Shown piece after piece: positions 53,634-62,417 of a stretch of DNA of 64,000 nt. Location of the stretch: assembly GCA_027486405.1 (NCBI GenBank), contig JAIXPD010000014.1, forward strand, positions 1 to 64,000, in the 5' to 3' direction. Numbering within the stretch: position 1 is the stretch's first letter; every line of letters begins with the position of its first letter. The translations under genes and the position numbers were made by a program. Under the pieces are notes generated by a model. The model was given only the letters and a program-made list of their open reading frames with translations, was not told the origin of the DNA and ran no database searches. Origin of the DNA: Azospirillum sp. GTDB lineage: Bacteria; Pseudomonadota; Alphaproteobacteria; Azospirillales; Azospirillaceae.

Positions 53634-55736
53634 ATGCCCAGCCGCGTCCACGCCTCCGTTTGCCCGCATGATTGCCCATCCACCTGCGCGCTGGAGGTGG
53701 AGATCCACGATGATCCGTCCCATGCGGGTGGTCGCCGGGTGGGGCGGGTGCGCGGGGCGGCCGATCACAGCTACACCGCCGGGGTCATCTGCGCCAAGGT
53801 CGCCCGCTACGCCGAACGCATCCACCACCCCGACCGGCTGACCCAGCCGCTGCGCCGGGTGGGGGCCAAGGGATCGGGCGACTTCGCCCCCATCAGTTGG
53901 GACGAGGCGCTGGACATCGTGGCGGAACGCTTCACCGCCGCCGAACAGCGGTACGGGTCGGAAAGCGTCTGGCCCTATTTCTACGCCGGAACCATGGGGC
54001 TGGTGCAGCGCGACGGCATCAACCGGCTGCGCCACGCGAAACGCTATTCGGGCTTTTTCTCCACCATCTGCACCAACCCGGCCTGGTCGGGCTTCCTGGC
54101 CGGGGCCGGGCGGCTGGCCGGGGTGGACCCGCGCGAGATGGCGCGCTCCGACCTGATCGTCATCTGGGGGACCAACCCGGTTTCGACCCAGGTCAACGTC
54201 ATGACCCACGCCACCCGCGCCCGCAAGGAACGGGGGGCGAAGATCGCCGTCGTCGATGTCTACCGCACCCCGTCGATGGAGCAGGCCGACATTCCCCTGC
54301 TGATCCGGCCGGGAACCGACGGTGCCCTGGCCTGCGCGGTGCTGCATGTGCTGTTCCGCGACGGGCTGGCCGACCGCGCCTATCTGGCCAGCCACGCCGC
54401 CGACGCGCAGGGGTTGGAATCCCATCTGGCCGACCGCAACCCGGCCTCGGCGGAGGCCATCACCGGCCTGCCCGCCGCCGAGATCGAAGCCTTCGCCCGG
54501 CTGGTCGGGCAAACGCCGCGCGCCTTCTTCCGGCTGGGCTACGGCTTCACCCGCTCGCGCAACGGGGCGGTGAACATGCACGCCGCCTCCTGCATCCCCG
54601 TGGTCAGCGGCGCGTGGCAGCATGAGGGCGGCGGGGCCTTTCACACCAACGGCGCGATCTATCACTGGAACAAGACGCTGATCGAGGGGCTGGATCTGCG
54701 CGATCCGTCGGTGCGGATGCTCGACCAGTCGCGCATCGGCCCGATCCTGGACGGCGATGCCGACGCGCTGGCGGGCGGTCCGCCGGTGACGGCCCTGCTG
54801 ATCCAGAACACCAACCCGATGGCCATCGCGCCCGACCAGACCCGCGTCCGGCGCGGCTTCGCCCGCGACGACCTGTTCGTCTGCGTCCACGAACAGGTCA
54901 TGACCGACACGGCGCGGATGGCCGACATCGTGCTGCCCGCCACCATGTTTCTGGAACACGACGACCTCTATCAGTCCGGCGGCAACCAGCACATCCTGTT
55001 CGGCCCGAAACTGCTCGATCCGCCGGGGCAATGCCGCTCCAACCACGCCGTCATCACGGCGCTGGCCCAACGGCTGGGGGTGGACCAGCATCCCGGCTTC
55101 GCCATGACCGCGCGCGAGTTGATCGACGCCACGCTGGATGCGTCGGGCTGGGGGCGGTTGGAGGCGTTGGAGCAGGCCCGCTTCATCGACGCGCAGCCCG
55201 ATTTCCGCACCGCCCATTGCCTGGACGGCTTCCACTGGCCCGACGGGCGATTCCGGCTGAAGCCCGATTGGACCGGGCTGACCTACCCCGCGCCCTCGCA
55301 GTTCGGCCCGGTCGCCGACATGCCCGCCTACCCCGACCATTGGGCGGTGATCGAGGCGGCGGACGACGACCACCCCTTCCGTCTGGTCACGGCCCCGGCC
55401 CGGACCTTCCTGAACAGCAGCTTCACCGAAACGCCGGGATCGCAGGCGCGCGAGCGGCGACCCAGCCTGATGATCCACCCCGAGGATGCGGCGGGGCAGG
55501 GGTTGGCCGAAGGCGACCGGGTGGAGGTGGCGAACCGGCGCGGGGCCGTGATCCTGCACGTCCGCCTGTTCGACGGGCTGCGGCGCGGCGTGGTCATTGC
55601 TGAATCGATCTGGCCGAACGGTGCCCACCAGGGCGGGCGGGGCATCAACAGCCTGACCGGGGCCGACCCCGTCGCCCCCTTCGGCGGGGCCGCCGTCCAC
55701 GACAGCCACGTCCGCCTGCGCCCGTGCCCGGCGTAA
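53634..55736 (+). CDS. Molybdopterin oxidoreductase with N-terminal [4Fe-4S] cluster
   Basis: 700 residues of the bis-MGD family. The N-terminal cluster motif CPHDCPSTC with a later GVICAKVARY cysteine, then the Moco domains (SDLIVIWGTNPVSTQ, HEGGGAFHTNGAIY, LIQNTNPMAIAPDQ, ADIVLPATMFLEHDD) and a C-terminal dinucleotide-binding domain (TETPGSQARERRPSLMIHPEDA). No Tat signal is seen, so it is probably cytoplasmic. No dedicated electron-transfer subunit is adjacent. Substrate unknown. Confidence 0.9.
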   Translation: MPSRVHASVCPHDCPSTCALEVEIHDDPSHAGGRRVGRVRGAADHSYTAGVICAKVARYAERIHHPDRLTQPLRRVGAKGSGDFAPISWDEALDIVAERFTAAEQRYGSESVWPYFYAGTMGLVQRDGINRLRHAKRYSGFFSTICTNPAWSGFLAGAGRLAGVDPREMARSDLIVIWGTNPVSTQVNVMTHATRARKERGAKIAVVDVYRTPSMEQADIPLLIRPGTDGALACAVLHVLFRDGLADRAYLASHAADAQGLESHLADRNPASAEAITGLPAAEIEAFARLVGQTPRAFFRLGYGFTRSRNGAVNMHAASCIPVVSGAWQHEGGGAFHTNGAIYHWNKTLIEGLDLRDPSVRMLDQSRIGPILDGDADALAGGPPVTALLIQNTNPMAIAPDQTRVRRGFARDDLFVCVHEQVMTDTARMADIVLPATMFLEHDDLYQSGGNQHILFGPKLLDPPGQCRSNHAVITALAQRLGVDQHPGFAMTARELIDATLDASGWGRLEALEQARFIDAQPDFRTAHCLDGFHWPDGRFRLKPDWTGLTYPAPSQFGPVADMPAYPDHWAVIEAADDDHPFRLVTAPARTFLNSSFTETPGSQARERRPSLMIHPEDAAGQGLAEGDRVEVANRRGAVILHVRLFDGLRRGVVIAESIWPNGAHQGGRGINSLTGADPVAPFGGAAVHDSHVRLRPCPA

Positions 55737-55761
55737 CCCCTTTGCCAACGGAGGCCCTGCG

Positions 55762-56295
55762 ATGACCGAGACCGACCCCACCACCACACCTCCCGCCACC
55801 ACGACCATGGGCATTCTGGAACGCCGCCGCATCGAGGCGGAGATCCTGAAACCGGTCTATGAGGAGATGGCCGCCCGGCTGGGCGAGACGATGGCGCAGG
55901 AGATTTTGGGGGCGGCGGTCGCCAAGGCGGCCATCGCGGCGGCGGCGGCCTTTGCCGCGCAGGAATCCAACGGGACCAGCCTGAACAGCTTCGCCGACCT
56001 GCAACATCTCTGGACCAAGGACGACGCCCTGCGCATCGAGGTGACGCGGCGCGACGACACCCATTTCGATTACACCGTCCATCGCTGCCGCTACGCCGAG
56101 ATGTACCGGTCGATGGGGCTGGGATCGGTCGGCCATCTGCTGTCCTGCAACCGCGACGCCGTGTTCTGCACCGGCTATGACCCGCGCATCACCATGACGC
56201 GGACCAAGACGCTGATGCAGGGCGATGAGTGCTGCGATTTCCGCTACCGCTTCGATCCGGCGGCGGACGCGGGAGGTGATGCGTCCTCGACATGA
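55762..56295 (+). CDS. L-2-amino-thiazoline-4-carboxylic acid hydrolase family protein
   Basis: 177 residues. The C-terminal half has the family pattern: VHRCRYAEMYRSMGLGSVGHLLSCNRDAVFCTGYDPRITMTRTKTLMQGDECCDFRY, with conserved Cys, Arg and Gly-Asp. Founding members open the ATC ring in cysteine formation, but most relatives are uncharacterised. Follows the molybdoenzyme by 25 bases with ACGGAGG upstream, so the two are probably co-transcribed. Ends about 60 bp before the IS30-family element. Confidence 0.85.
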   Translation: MTETDPTTTPPATTTMGILERRRIEAEILKPVYEEMAARLGETMAQEILGAAVAKAAIAAAAAFAAQESNGTSLNSFADLQHLWTKDDALRIEVTRRDDTHFDYTVHRCRYAEMYRSMGLGSVGHLLSCNRDAVFCTGYDPRITMTRTKTLMQGDECCDFRYRFDPAADAGGDASST

Positions 56296-56404
56296 GTTTA
56301 CTTTCCATAATACATATTCTGAATTTTTTCTGCGCGCAGGGGTAGGTTCTATCCTGAAGTGCAACTCTTGTTTTAGAACAAGGGCTTAAACTTTGGGGGC
56401 GGTC

Positions 56405-57478
56405 ATGGGACAGCATTATTCGCAGATCAGTTTTGCGGAGCGGCGGCGGATTCAGGATCTGCGGGACGTGAAGGTTCCGGTCTCGGCCATCGCCAAGGAG
56501 TTGGGACGGCATCGCTCGACCATCCACCGAGAAATCCGGCGCAACTTCTACCATGACCCGTTTCGCGACCGCTGGGGCAAGGAGTACAAAGGCTACTACT
56601 GCACGAGCGCCCAGAAATACGCACAGGATCGGCGGGCGCGACGGCGCTTGAAGCTGACGCTGAACCCACGCTTGCGCGACCATGTCATCGCCAAGCTGGG
56701 CGAAGGCTGGTCGCCCCAGCAGATTGCCGGAAGGCTCAGACATGATGCCCTGCCCCTGGGAACCGTCTCGCATGAAACCATCTACCGTTTCATCTACGGT
56801 CCTGATGGTCGTGAACTGAACCTGTATGCGTTTCTGGCTGTGGCCCGGCGTCGGCGGCGGCAGCGCTTGGGCCGCAAGCCGCGCAGCAACCCGATCCCGC
56901 CGGAGCGCTGGATCGCCAACCGCCCGGCGGAGATCGCGACACGGCAAGATTTCGGCCATTGGGAATGCGATCTGGTGATTTTCGCCCGTCAGTTCGGCAA
57001 GGCCAACGTGACATCCTTGCAGGAACGGCAAAGTCGCTTTCATATCCTGCTCAGCAATGAGGATCGCCGTTCTGTGCCTGTCATCGGGCAGATCGCCCAG
57101 GCTCTCGCTCCTTTTCCCTGCCCTGCCCGCAAGACCATCACCTTCGATCGGGGAACGGAGTTCTTCGCTTATAAGGCTTTGGCGATGGACAGTTATTTCT
57201 GCGATCCCCACAGTCCATGGCAAAAGGGAGGGGTCGAGAACGCCAATGCCCGTGTGCGCCGACACTTGCCGCTCGCCAGTTCGGAAATCGAACGCACACC
57301 CGCAGCGCTGACCGCCCTCGCCCGCCGTCTGAACGACACGCCTCGGCGGTGCCTGGGCTATCGCACGCCCGCTGAGGTCTTCGCGGCCAATCTGGCTTCC
57401 CTCGCCACTTCGGCCCAGGTCGGAAATCCTGAACATCCTTTCCCCCGACCGCTCGTCCCGGTGGGTCCACAGGCTTGA
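56405..57478 (+). CDS. IS30-family transposase
   Basis: 357 residues from ATG 56405 (MGQHYSQISFAERRRI). N-terminal helix-turn-helix (VPVSAIAKELGRHRSTIHREIRRN), second HTH region (EGWSPQQIAGRL), and an integrase catalytic core with the DDE residues in HWECDLVIF, ITFDRGTEF and GGVENANARVRRHLP. The length and motifs suggest an active enzyme. Its last codons form the left arm of a long inverted repeat. Confidence 0.93.
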   Translation: MGQHYSQISFAERRRIQDLRDVKVPVSAIAKELGRHRSTIHREIRRNFYHDPFRDRWGKEYKGYYCTSAQKYAQDRRARRRLKLTLNPRLRDHVIAKLGEGWSPQQIAGRLRHDALPLGTVSHETIYRFIYGPDGRELNLYAFLAVARRRRRQRLGRKPRSNPIPPERWIANRPAEIATRQDFGHWECDLVIFARQFGKANVTSLQERQSRFHILLSNEDRRSVPVIGQIAQALAPFPCPARKTITFDRGTEFFAYKALAMDSYFCDPHSPWQKGGVENANARVRRHLPLASSEIERTPAALTALARRLNDTPRRCLGYRTPAEVFAANLASLATSAQVGNPEHPFPRPLVPVGPQA

Positions 57479-57533
57479 TCCGCCTTGGCTATGGGGAGCC
57501 GTCGGATCAAGCCTGTGGACTACCGGGACGACC
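57451..57533. repeat. Long near-perfect inverted repeat at the transposase 3' end
   Basis: The left arm (57451-57482) and right arm (57503-57533) are complementary over about 30 bases, including an unbroken 18-base core (GTCCACAGGCTTGATCCG and its complement), with a 20-base loop. The left arm codes for the last residues of the transposase. It is far longer than a usual terminator. Confidence 0.9.
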
Positions 57534-57603
57534 TCACGCAAACACAAAAAGGATTATAGTCATACAAACTCACCGGACGTCGCACTTCAACTTGAATCTG
57601 CGA

Positions 57604-57637
57604 GGAAGGGGGCAGGCCAGTCTGCCAACCCCCTTCC
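57604..57637 (-). terminator. Hairpin between the IS element and the DMT gene
   Basis: GGAAGGGGG pairs with CCCCCTTCC around a 16-base loop, 12 bases past the DMT stop. Probable terminator for the leftward DMT gene; no T run follows. Confidence 0.5.
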
Positions 57638-57648
57638 CGTGTCACTGT

Positions 57649-58572
57649 TCAGGACGGCGACCGCCGCGCGGCGGATCGGGCGGCGCGCCAGTCGGCCAAC
57701 GGGATCACCATGGCGGAGGCGGCGATCACCAGCGCGCCGATCAGACTGAGCGGGTTCGGCAACAGGCCGAAGATCAGCGCGTCGAACGCCAGCGCCCACA
57801 CCAGCGCGGTGTAATCGAACGGGGCCTGGGTGGACACCGACGCCCGCGCCATCCCTTCGATCATGGTGATGTGGGCCAACCCGCCCGCAATCCCCGCCGC
57901 GAACAGGGCGGCCAGCGTGGGCCAACTGGTTTCGCTCCAGCCGAACGGCCAGCTTGCCAAGCCCCCCAACGCGCAGAGGGCGGCGAAGTAAAAGGCGATG
58001 GTTCCCGGCGCGTCGGTCGCCGTCAGCGCCTTGATCTGCACCCGCCCGGCGGCGGTGCACACCGACATCGCCAGACCGGCGGCCACCCCGATGAGGGTGT
58101 TGTGGTCCAGCGTCGGCCCTTCGAAAGCCGGGGCGAGCATCAGGCCGACCCCGCCGAACCCGGCCAGCGCCGCCCCGATCACCAGCGCGCCCGGCCGCTC
58201 GCGCAAGGCGACCATCGCCACCGGCACGGCCAGCAGCGGGGCGAGAAAGCCCAGCGCCGTCGCCAGCGCCAAGGGCAGATAGGCGAGCGAGACAAAGGAC
58301 AGCACCATCGCCACCCCACCGAACAGGTTGCGCTTGATGTGGCCCATCGGCTGCTTGGTTCTCAGGGCCTGCGGAAACTGCCCGCGCCAGATCAGGTACA
58401 GGATGATCGGCGGCAGGGCGAGCGCGCAGCGGTAAAAGACGATCTGCCCGATGGGCACATCCACCGTCGCCATCCGGATGAACAGCGACATCACGACGAA
58501 CAATCCGGCGGAGGCGAGCCGGAAGGCGGCTCCGCTGCCGCCCTCCGACGGTTCCGCTGTGGGGACCGGCAT
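57649..58572 (-). CDS. DMT-family (EamA/RhaT-like) transporter
   Basis: 307 residues with ten predicted membrane helices in two EamA units (LASAGLFVVMSLFIRMAT; FLAPLLAVPVAMVALRERPGALVIGAALAGFGGVGLML; PFDYTALVWALAFDALIFG). Metabolite exporter of unknown substrate. Lies 97 bases after the GNAT gene on the same strand and may be co-transcribed with it. Confidence 0.92.
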   Translation of the reverse strand: MPVPTAEPSEGGSGAAFRLASAGLFVVMSLFIRMATVDVPIGQIVFYRCALALPPIILYLIWRGQFPQALRTKQPMGHIKRNLFGGVAMVLSFVSLAYLPLALATALGFLAPLLAVPVAMVALRERPGALVIGAALAGFGGVGLMLAPAFEGPTLDHNTLIGVAAGLAMSVCTAAGRVQIKALTATDAPGTIAFYFAALCALGGLASWPFGWSETSWPTLAALFAAGIAGGLAHITMIEGMARASVSTQAPFDYTALVWALAFDALIFGLLPNPLSLIGALVIAASAMVIPLADWRAARSAARRSPS

Positions 58573-58669
58573 GATCGGCGCTTCCTTGTCTGATGAGACT
58601 GAATGTGGTGAACAGCGTGTGGTGAGACGGATGATGGCGGTGGCGTGGTGAAGCCCCGGAAACGCTCCA

Positions 58670-59590
58670 TCACCCCAACGCTTGCGTCGCCAGGGCGAAG
58701 GTGACGGGACGGTCCGGACCGCGCGTGTCCGGATTGGTCAGGGGGGCCGCGCCCAGCGACATGGTCAGCACGGTGTCGTGGATGCGCAGGCCCGACCGGG
58801 CGAGGAACAGCGGGAACACCCCCTCGTCCAGATGGGTGTCCAGGCGCAGGAACGCGCCGTCATGCGTGTCGACATGCGGGTTGACGACGGCAACCGCGTC
58901 CTCGTCCACCCCGGCGACCACGGGGCCGACGACATGCCCGCGCCCGAAGGGGCGGCACAGGGAAAAGGCGACCAGCGCGCCATCCCGCTCCACACCATAG
59001 CCGACCGACTGGGCGAACAGCCGCGCGATCAGCCCGGTGCGCGCGGTGCCGAAGGCGCGCGCGTCGAGCGCCGTCACCGCCGCAAGATCCGTGGCGTCCA
59101 AACGGCGGACCGGCGGCGCGTCGGGGAGCGCGGTTTCCGACCGCCGCGCCTCGCCCTGGCATTGGAACACAGTGCGGTTGGGCTGGAAGCCAAGCGAGCG
59201 GTACAGCGCCAGCGCCGCGCGGGTGGCGCTGAGGCGGTAATTGCGCCCGGCCGACGCGGCCAGCACCCGTTTCATCAGCCATTCCCCCACCCCCAGCGCT
59301 TGCAGCCGGGGCGAGGTGATGACCATGCCGATGGTGGCGAAATCGTCGCCATGGGGGAACCACATGGCCGATCCCAGCACCCGGTCGATCTCGTCCAAGG
59401 CGACATAGCCGTGCCCGACCTCGCGGGTGAACTGCCAATCCTCCGCCCGGTGCGGCCAGCCGACCGAAATCGACAGCGCTTGCAGATGATCCAGCCCAAT
59501 GTCGGCGATGTCGGCGATCCGCACGTCGTAGGCGTCCACCGTCCGCGACTCCGGCAACGCCCCGTCGCCCGCCAAGCTGTGTTCGCTCAC
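58670..59590 (-). CDS. GNAT-family N-acetyltransferase with C-terminal acceptor-type domain
   Basis: 306 residues. N-terminal GNAT fold (IGMVITSPRLQALGVGEWLMKRVLAASAGRNYRLSATRAALALYRSLGFQPN) with a slightly varied acetyl-CoA loop. A second domain (about 165-306: DLAAVTALDARAFGTARTGLIARLFAQS, ending LTMSLGAAP) matches the YitH/Acetyltransf_18 C-terminal layout. Divergent from the catabolic operon on the right with 287 bp between, so it may belong to the same pathway. Acyl acceptor unknown. Confidence 0.88.
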   Translation of the reverse strand: MSEHSLAGDGALPESRTVDAYDVRIADIADIGLDHLQALSISVGWPHRAEDWQFTREVGHGYVALDEIDRVLGSAMWFPHGDDFATIGMVITSPRLQALGVGEWLMKRVLAASAGRNYRLSATRAALALYRSLGFQPNRTVFQCQGEARRSETALPDAPPVRRLDATDLAAVTALDARAFGTARTGLIARLFAQSVGYGVERDGALVAFSLCRPFGRGHVVGPVVAGVDEDAVAVVNPHVDTHDGAFLRLDTHLDEGVFPLFLARSGLRIHDTVLTMSLGAAPLTNPDTRGPDRPVTFALATQALG

Positions 59591-59877
59591 CGCGTCCTCC
59601 TGCCCTTACGTTCGGTGGCCGCGCGTTCGCGGACCATCAACCGCCCCAAAGCCGTTCCCGATGGTACCGGCGCATCAACCGCACAAATCACCGCAGAACA
59701 CCGGGCCGACACAACAATCGTCCAAATCACCGGTGCATTCAGCATGGAATCAGGTGGTCGGCCGCTAAGATCATGAGGCGGAGGGGCCAAGCGTGCCCCG
59801 GTCCCGCTTCGCACCACCGCAGCCGCATGAACATGTCCGACGCCCGCCACGCGGCGCGGCAGGAGGGGAAAACCGTC

Positions 59878-61002
59878 ATGACCGTGATCGACATCCTGAA
59901 GGATCTGATCGCCGTTCCCTCCGTCGTCGGCACCCCCAACGCCGCCATCGTCGAAACGATCCGCGCGATCCTGGACGCCGCCGGCGCGCGCGTGCGGGTG
60001 CTGCCGGGGCCGGAGGGCGACCGTTTCAACCTGTTCGCCACCATCGGCCCGGCAATGGTTCCGGGCTACGTCCTGTCCGGCCATATGGATGTGGTCCCCG
60101 CCACCGAACCCGAATGGAGCAGCGACCCGTTTCAGATGCGCGCCGACAGCGAGTGTTTTTACGGGCGCGGCACCTCGGACATGAAGGGGTTCATCGCGGC
60201 GGCGCTGGCCGCCCTGCCCGCGATCACCGCCGCCCCGCTCGCCCGCCCGATCCATTTCGCCTTCACCTATGATGAAGAGGCCGGGTGCCAGGGCGCGCCG
60301 CATCTTCTGCCGCACCTGCCCAGCGCCTGCGCCCCGCCGATGGGCGTCATCGTCGGCGAGCCAAGCGGCCTGCGCGCCATCCGCGCCCACAAGGGCAAGG
60401 CGGCGGCCCGCCTGACCATCCGGGGCCGGGCGGGCCATTCCTCCCGCCCCGACCAGGGGTTGAACGCCATCCACGCCATGACCGACGCGCTGACCGCCGC
60501 CGTCACCCAGGCCGAACGGCTGACCCATGGCCCGATGGATTCGGTGTTCGAACCGCCCTACTCCTCCTTGCAGGTCGGCACGCTTCAGGGCGGCCGGGCG
60601 GTCAACATCATCCCCGACCTTTGCACCGCCGAGTTCGAGGCCCGCGCCATCGCCGGGGTCCACCCGTCCACCCTGCTGGAACCGGTGCGACAGGCCGCCG
60701 AACGGCTGGAGGCGCAGGGATTCGCCGTCGATTGGACGGAAACCAGCTCCTACCCCGCGTTGTCCCTGCCCGCCCGCTCCCCGCTCGCCCAGTTGCTGGA
60801 GGAGTTGACGGGTCAGGAACCCTTGGCCGCCGTCAGCTATGGGACCGAGGCCGGGCTGTACCAGACCGCCGGAATGGACGCGATCATCTGCGGCCCCGGC
60901 GACATTTCCCGCGCGCACCGTCCCAACGAACACATCCGCCTTGATGAGTTGCAAGCCTGCCAATCGATGATCGAGGCGCTGGCGGCCCGTTGCCGCCTCT
61001 GA
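59878..61002 (+). CDS. M20-family deacylase, acetylornithine deacetylase-like (ArgE-type)
   Basis: 374 residues from ATG 59878, preceded by AGGAGGGG at nine bases; earlier starts are unconserved. Metal ligands in [30 protein letters not shown] and GEPSGLRAI; dimerisation loop [16 protein letters not shown]; final His in RAHRPNEHI. Removes an N-acyl group from an amino acid. The genes around it are catabolic, not arginine-biosynthetic, so the substrate is probably another N-acyl compound. Confidence 0.9.
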   Translation: MTVIDILKDLIAVPSVVGTPNAAIVETIRAILDAAGARVRVLPGPEGDRFNLFATIGPAMVPGYVLSGHMDVVPATEPEWSSDPFQMRADSECFYGRGTSDMKGFIAAALAALPAITAAPLARPIHFAFTYDEEAGCQGAPHLLPHLPSACAPPMGVIVGEPSGLRAIRAHKGKAAARLTIRGRAGHSSRPDQGLNAIHAMTDALTAAVTQAERLTHGPMDSVFEPPYSSLQVGTLQGGRAVNIIPDLCTAEFEARAIAGVHPSTLLEPVRQAAERLEAQGFAVDWTETSSYPALSLPARSPLAQLLEELTGQEPLAAVSYGTEAGLYQTAGMDAIICGPGDISRAHRPNEHIRLDELQACQSMIEALAARCRL

Positions 61003-61057
61003 CGCCCGCAAAGCCACCCGAAACGCCTTCCTGCCCCCCTCCTGTCAAGGACCGCGC

Positions 61058-61981
61058 ATGACCTTCCTGTTCCATTCGGACGCCGCGCGCGGCGCGATCT
61101 TCGCCCAGGCTTTCGCCCGCGAACTGCCCGAGATCCCCTTTTCCATGGACCCGGCCAGCGTCGATCCCGACGCGGTGCGCTACCTCATCACCTGGACGAT
61201 CCCGGACAACCTTGCCCGTTACCGCCATCTGGAGATGGTTTTTTCCATCGGGGCGGGGGTGGATCAATTCACCATGGCCGCCCTGCCCGACCATGTGAAG
61301 GTCGTCCGCATGGTGGAGGACGGCATCGTCCGCATGATGCAGGAATACGCCACCATGGCCGTGCTGTCGCTGCACCGCCAGATCCCGGCCTACCGCGCGC
61401 AGCAGGCGAACGGCGTCTGGCACCCCCTGCCACAGCCGCAGGCGACCCAGCGCCGGGTCGGCGTGCTGGGGCTGGGCGTGCTGGGTCAGGCGGTGTTGGA
61501 GCGGCTGAAGCCCTTCGGCTTTCCGTTGGCGGGCTGGAGCCGCTCGCCGCGTCAACTGGACGGCGTGACCTGCCACCATGGTGCCGACGGGCTGGACACG
61601 CTGCTGGCCGAGACGGACATCCTGGTCGTGCTGCTGCCCTTGACGTCCGAGACGCGCGGCTTTCTCGACGCGTCGCTGCTGGCCAAGCTGCCCAAGGGGG
61701 CCGCACTGGTCCACACCGGGCGCGGGCCGCAGTTGGACCACGCGGCGCTTTTGGACGCGCTCGACAGCGGCCACCTCTCCGGCGCGGTGATCGACGTGAC
61801 CGACCCGGAACCGCTGCCGTCCGATCACCCCTTCTGGTCGCACCCCGCCATCTTGCTGACCCCGCACATCGCCAGCGTCACCCAGCCCGACAGCGCCGCC
61901 CAGGCGGTCATCGCCAATCTGCGCCGCCACCGCGCCGGGCTGGACCCGGTCGGGCTGGTGGACCGGCGGCGCGGCTACTGA
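61058..61981 (+). CDS. Glyoxylate/hydroxypyruvate reductase A-type 2-hydroxyacid dehydrogenase
   Basis: 307 residues of the GhrA subfamily. Early motif [10 protein letters not shown], cofactor loop [17 protein letters not shown], catalytic region [36 protein letters not shown] and [12 protein letters not shown] (His). Reduces a 2-oxoacid with NAD(P)H, or runs in reverse. Second gene of the operon, 55 bases after the deacylase. Confidence 0.92.
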   Translation: MTFLFHSDAARGAIFAQAFARELPEIPFSMDPASVDPDAVRYLITWTIPDNLARYRHLEMVFSIGAGVDQFTMAALPDHVKVVRMVEDGIVRMMQEYATMAVLSLHRQIPAYRAQQANGVWHPLPQPQATQRRVGVLGLGVLGQAVLERLKPFGFPLAGWSRSPRQLDGVTCHHGADGLDTLLAETDILVVLLPLTSETRGFLDASLLAKLPKGAALVHTGRGPQLDHAALLDALDSGHLSGAVIDVTDPEPLPSDHPFWSHPAILLTPHIASVTQPDSAAQAVIANLRRHRAGLDPVGLVDRRRGY

Positions 61982-62054
61982 CGCCACCCGTCCCCGCTTT
62001 TCTCCTTCCCGTGCTTTCCACGCGGCCCCGCCGCTTCTGACCAAAGGCCATTCC

Positions 62055-62408
62055 ATGTCGCTGCTCAAGACCATCGATCCGAACCCGACCTTCGCCCCGC
62101 GCGAATCCGGCCCGTTGCCGGAACGGCTGATCGCCGGATCGCCCGCCTTCAAGACCTGGGCGCAGGACGCCGACAAGAACGACACCATCCTGACCGGCGT
62201 GTGGGAAGCCACCCCGGGCGAAACCCGCTCGATCAAGGGAACGACCTTCGAATTCTGCCACATCCTGGCGGGCGTCGTTGAAATCACCCCCGACGGCGGG
62301 GAGCCGGTGGTCTACCGCGCGGGCGACAGCTTCGTCATGAAGCCGGGCTTCGTCGGCGTGTGGAAGACCATCGAGACCGTTCGCAAAATCTACGTCACCA
62401 TCACCTGA
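62055..62408 (+). CDS. Cupin-domain protein
   Basis: 117 residues, one small barrel: TILTGVWEATPGETRSIKGTTFEFCHILAGVVEITPDGGEPVVYRAGDSFVMKPGF. The usual two-His cupin metal set is reduced to Glu and His in EFCHIL, so metal binding is uncertain; DUF861-like cupins of this kind are common in catabolic operons. Third gene of the operon. Confidence 0.88.
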   Translation: MSLLKTIDPNPTFAPRESGPLPERLIAGSPAFKTWAQDADKNDTILTGVWEATPGETRSIKGTTFEFCHILAGVVEITPDGGEPVVYRAGDSFVMKPGFVGVWKTIETVRKIYVTIT

Positions 62409-62417
62409 GGGCGCGCC

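Larger units (their letters stand above)
56355..57590 (+). mobile_element. IS30-family insertion element
   Basis: About 1.24 kb with one transposase gene. The ends are marked by TGAAGTGCAAC (56355-56365) and, inverted, GTCGCACTTCA (57579-57589), which pair as short terminal repeats with one mismatch. The exact outer limits and target duplication could not be fixed. Local DNA is more AT-rich than its surroundings at the left junction. It sits between two complete genes and breaks neither. Confidence 0.8.
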
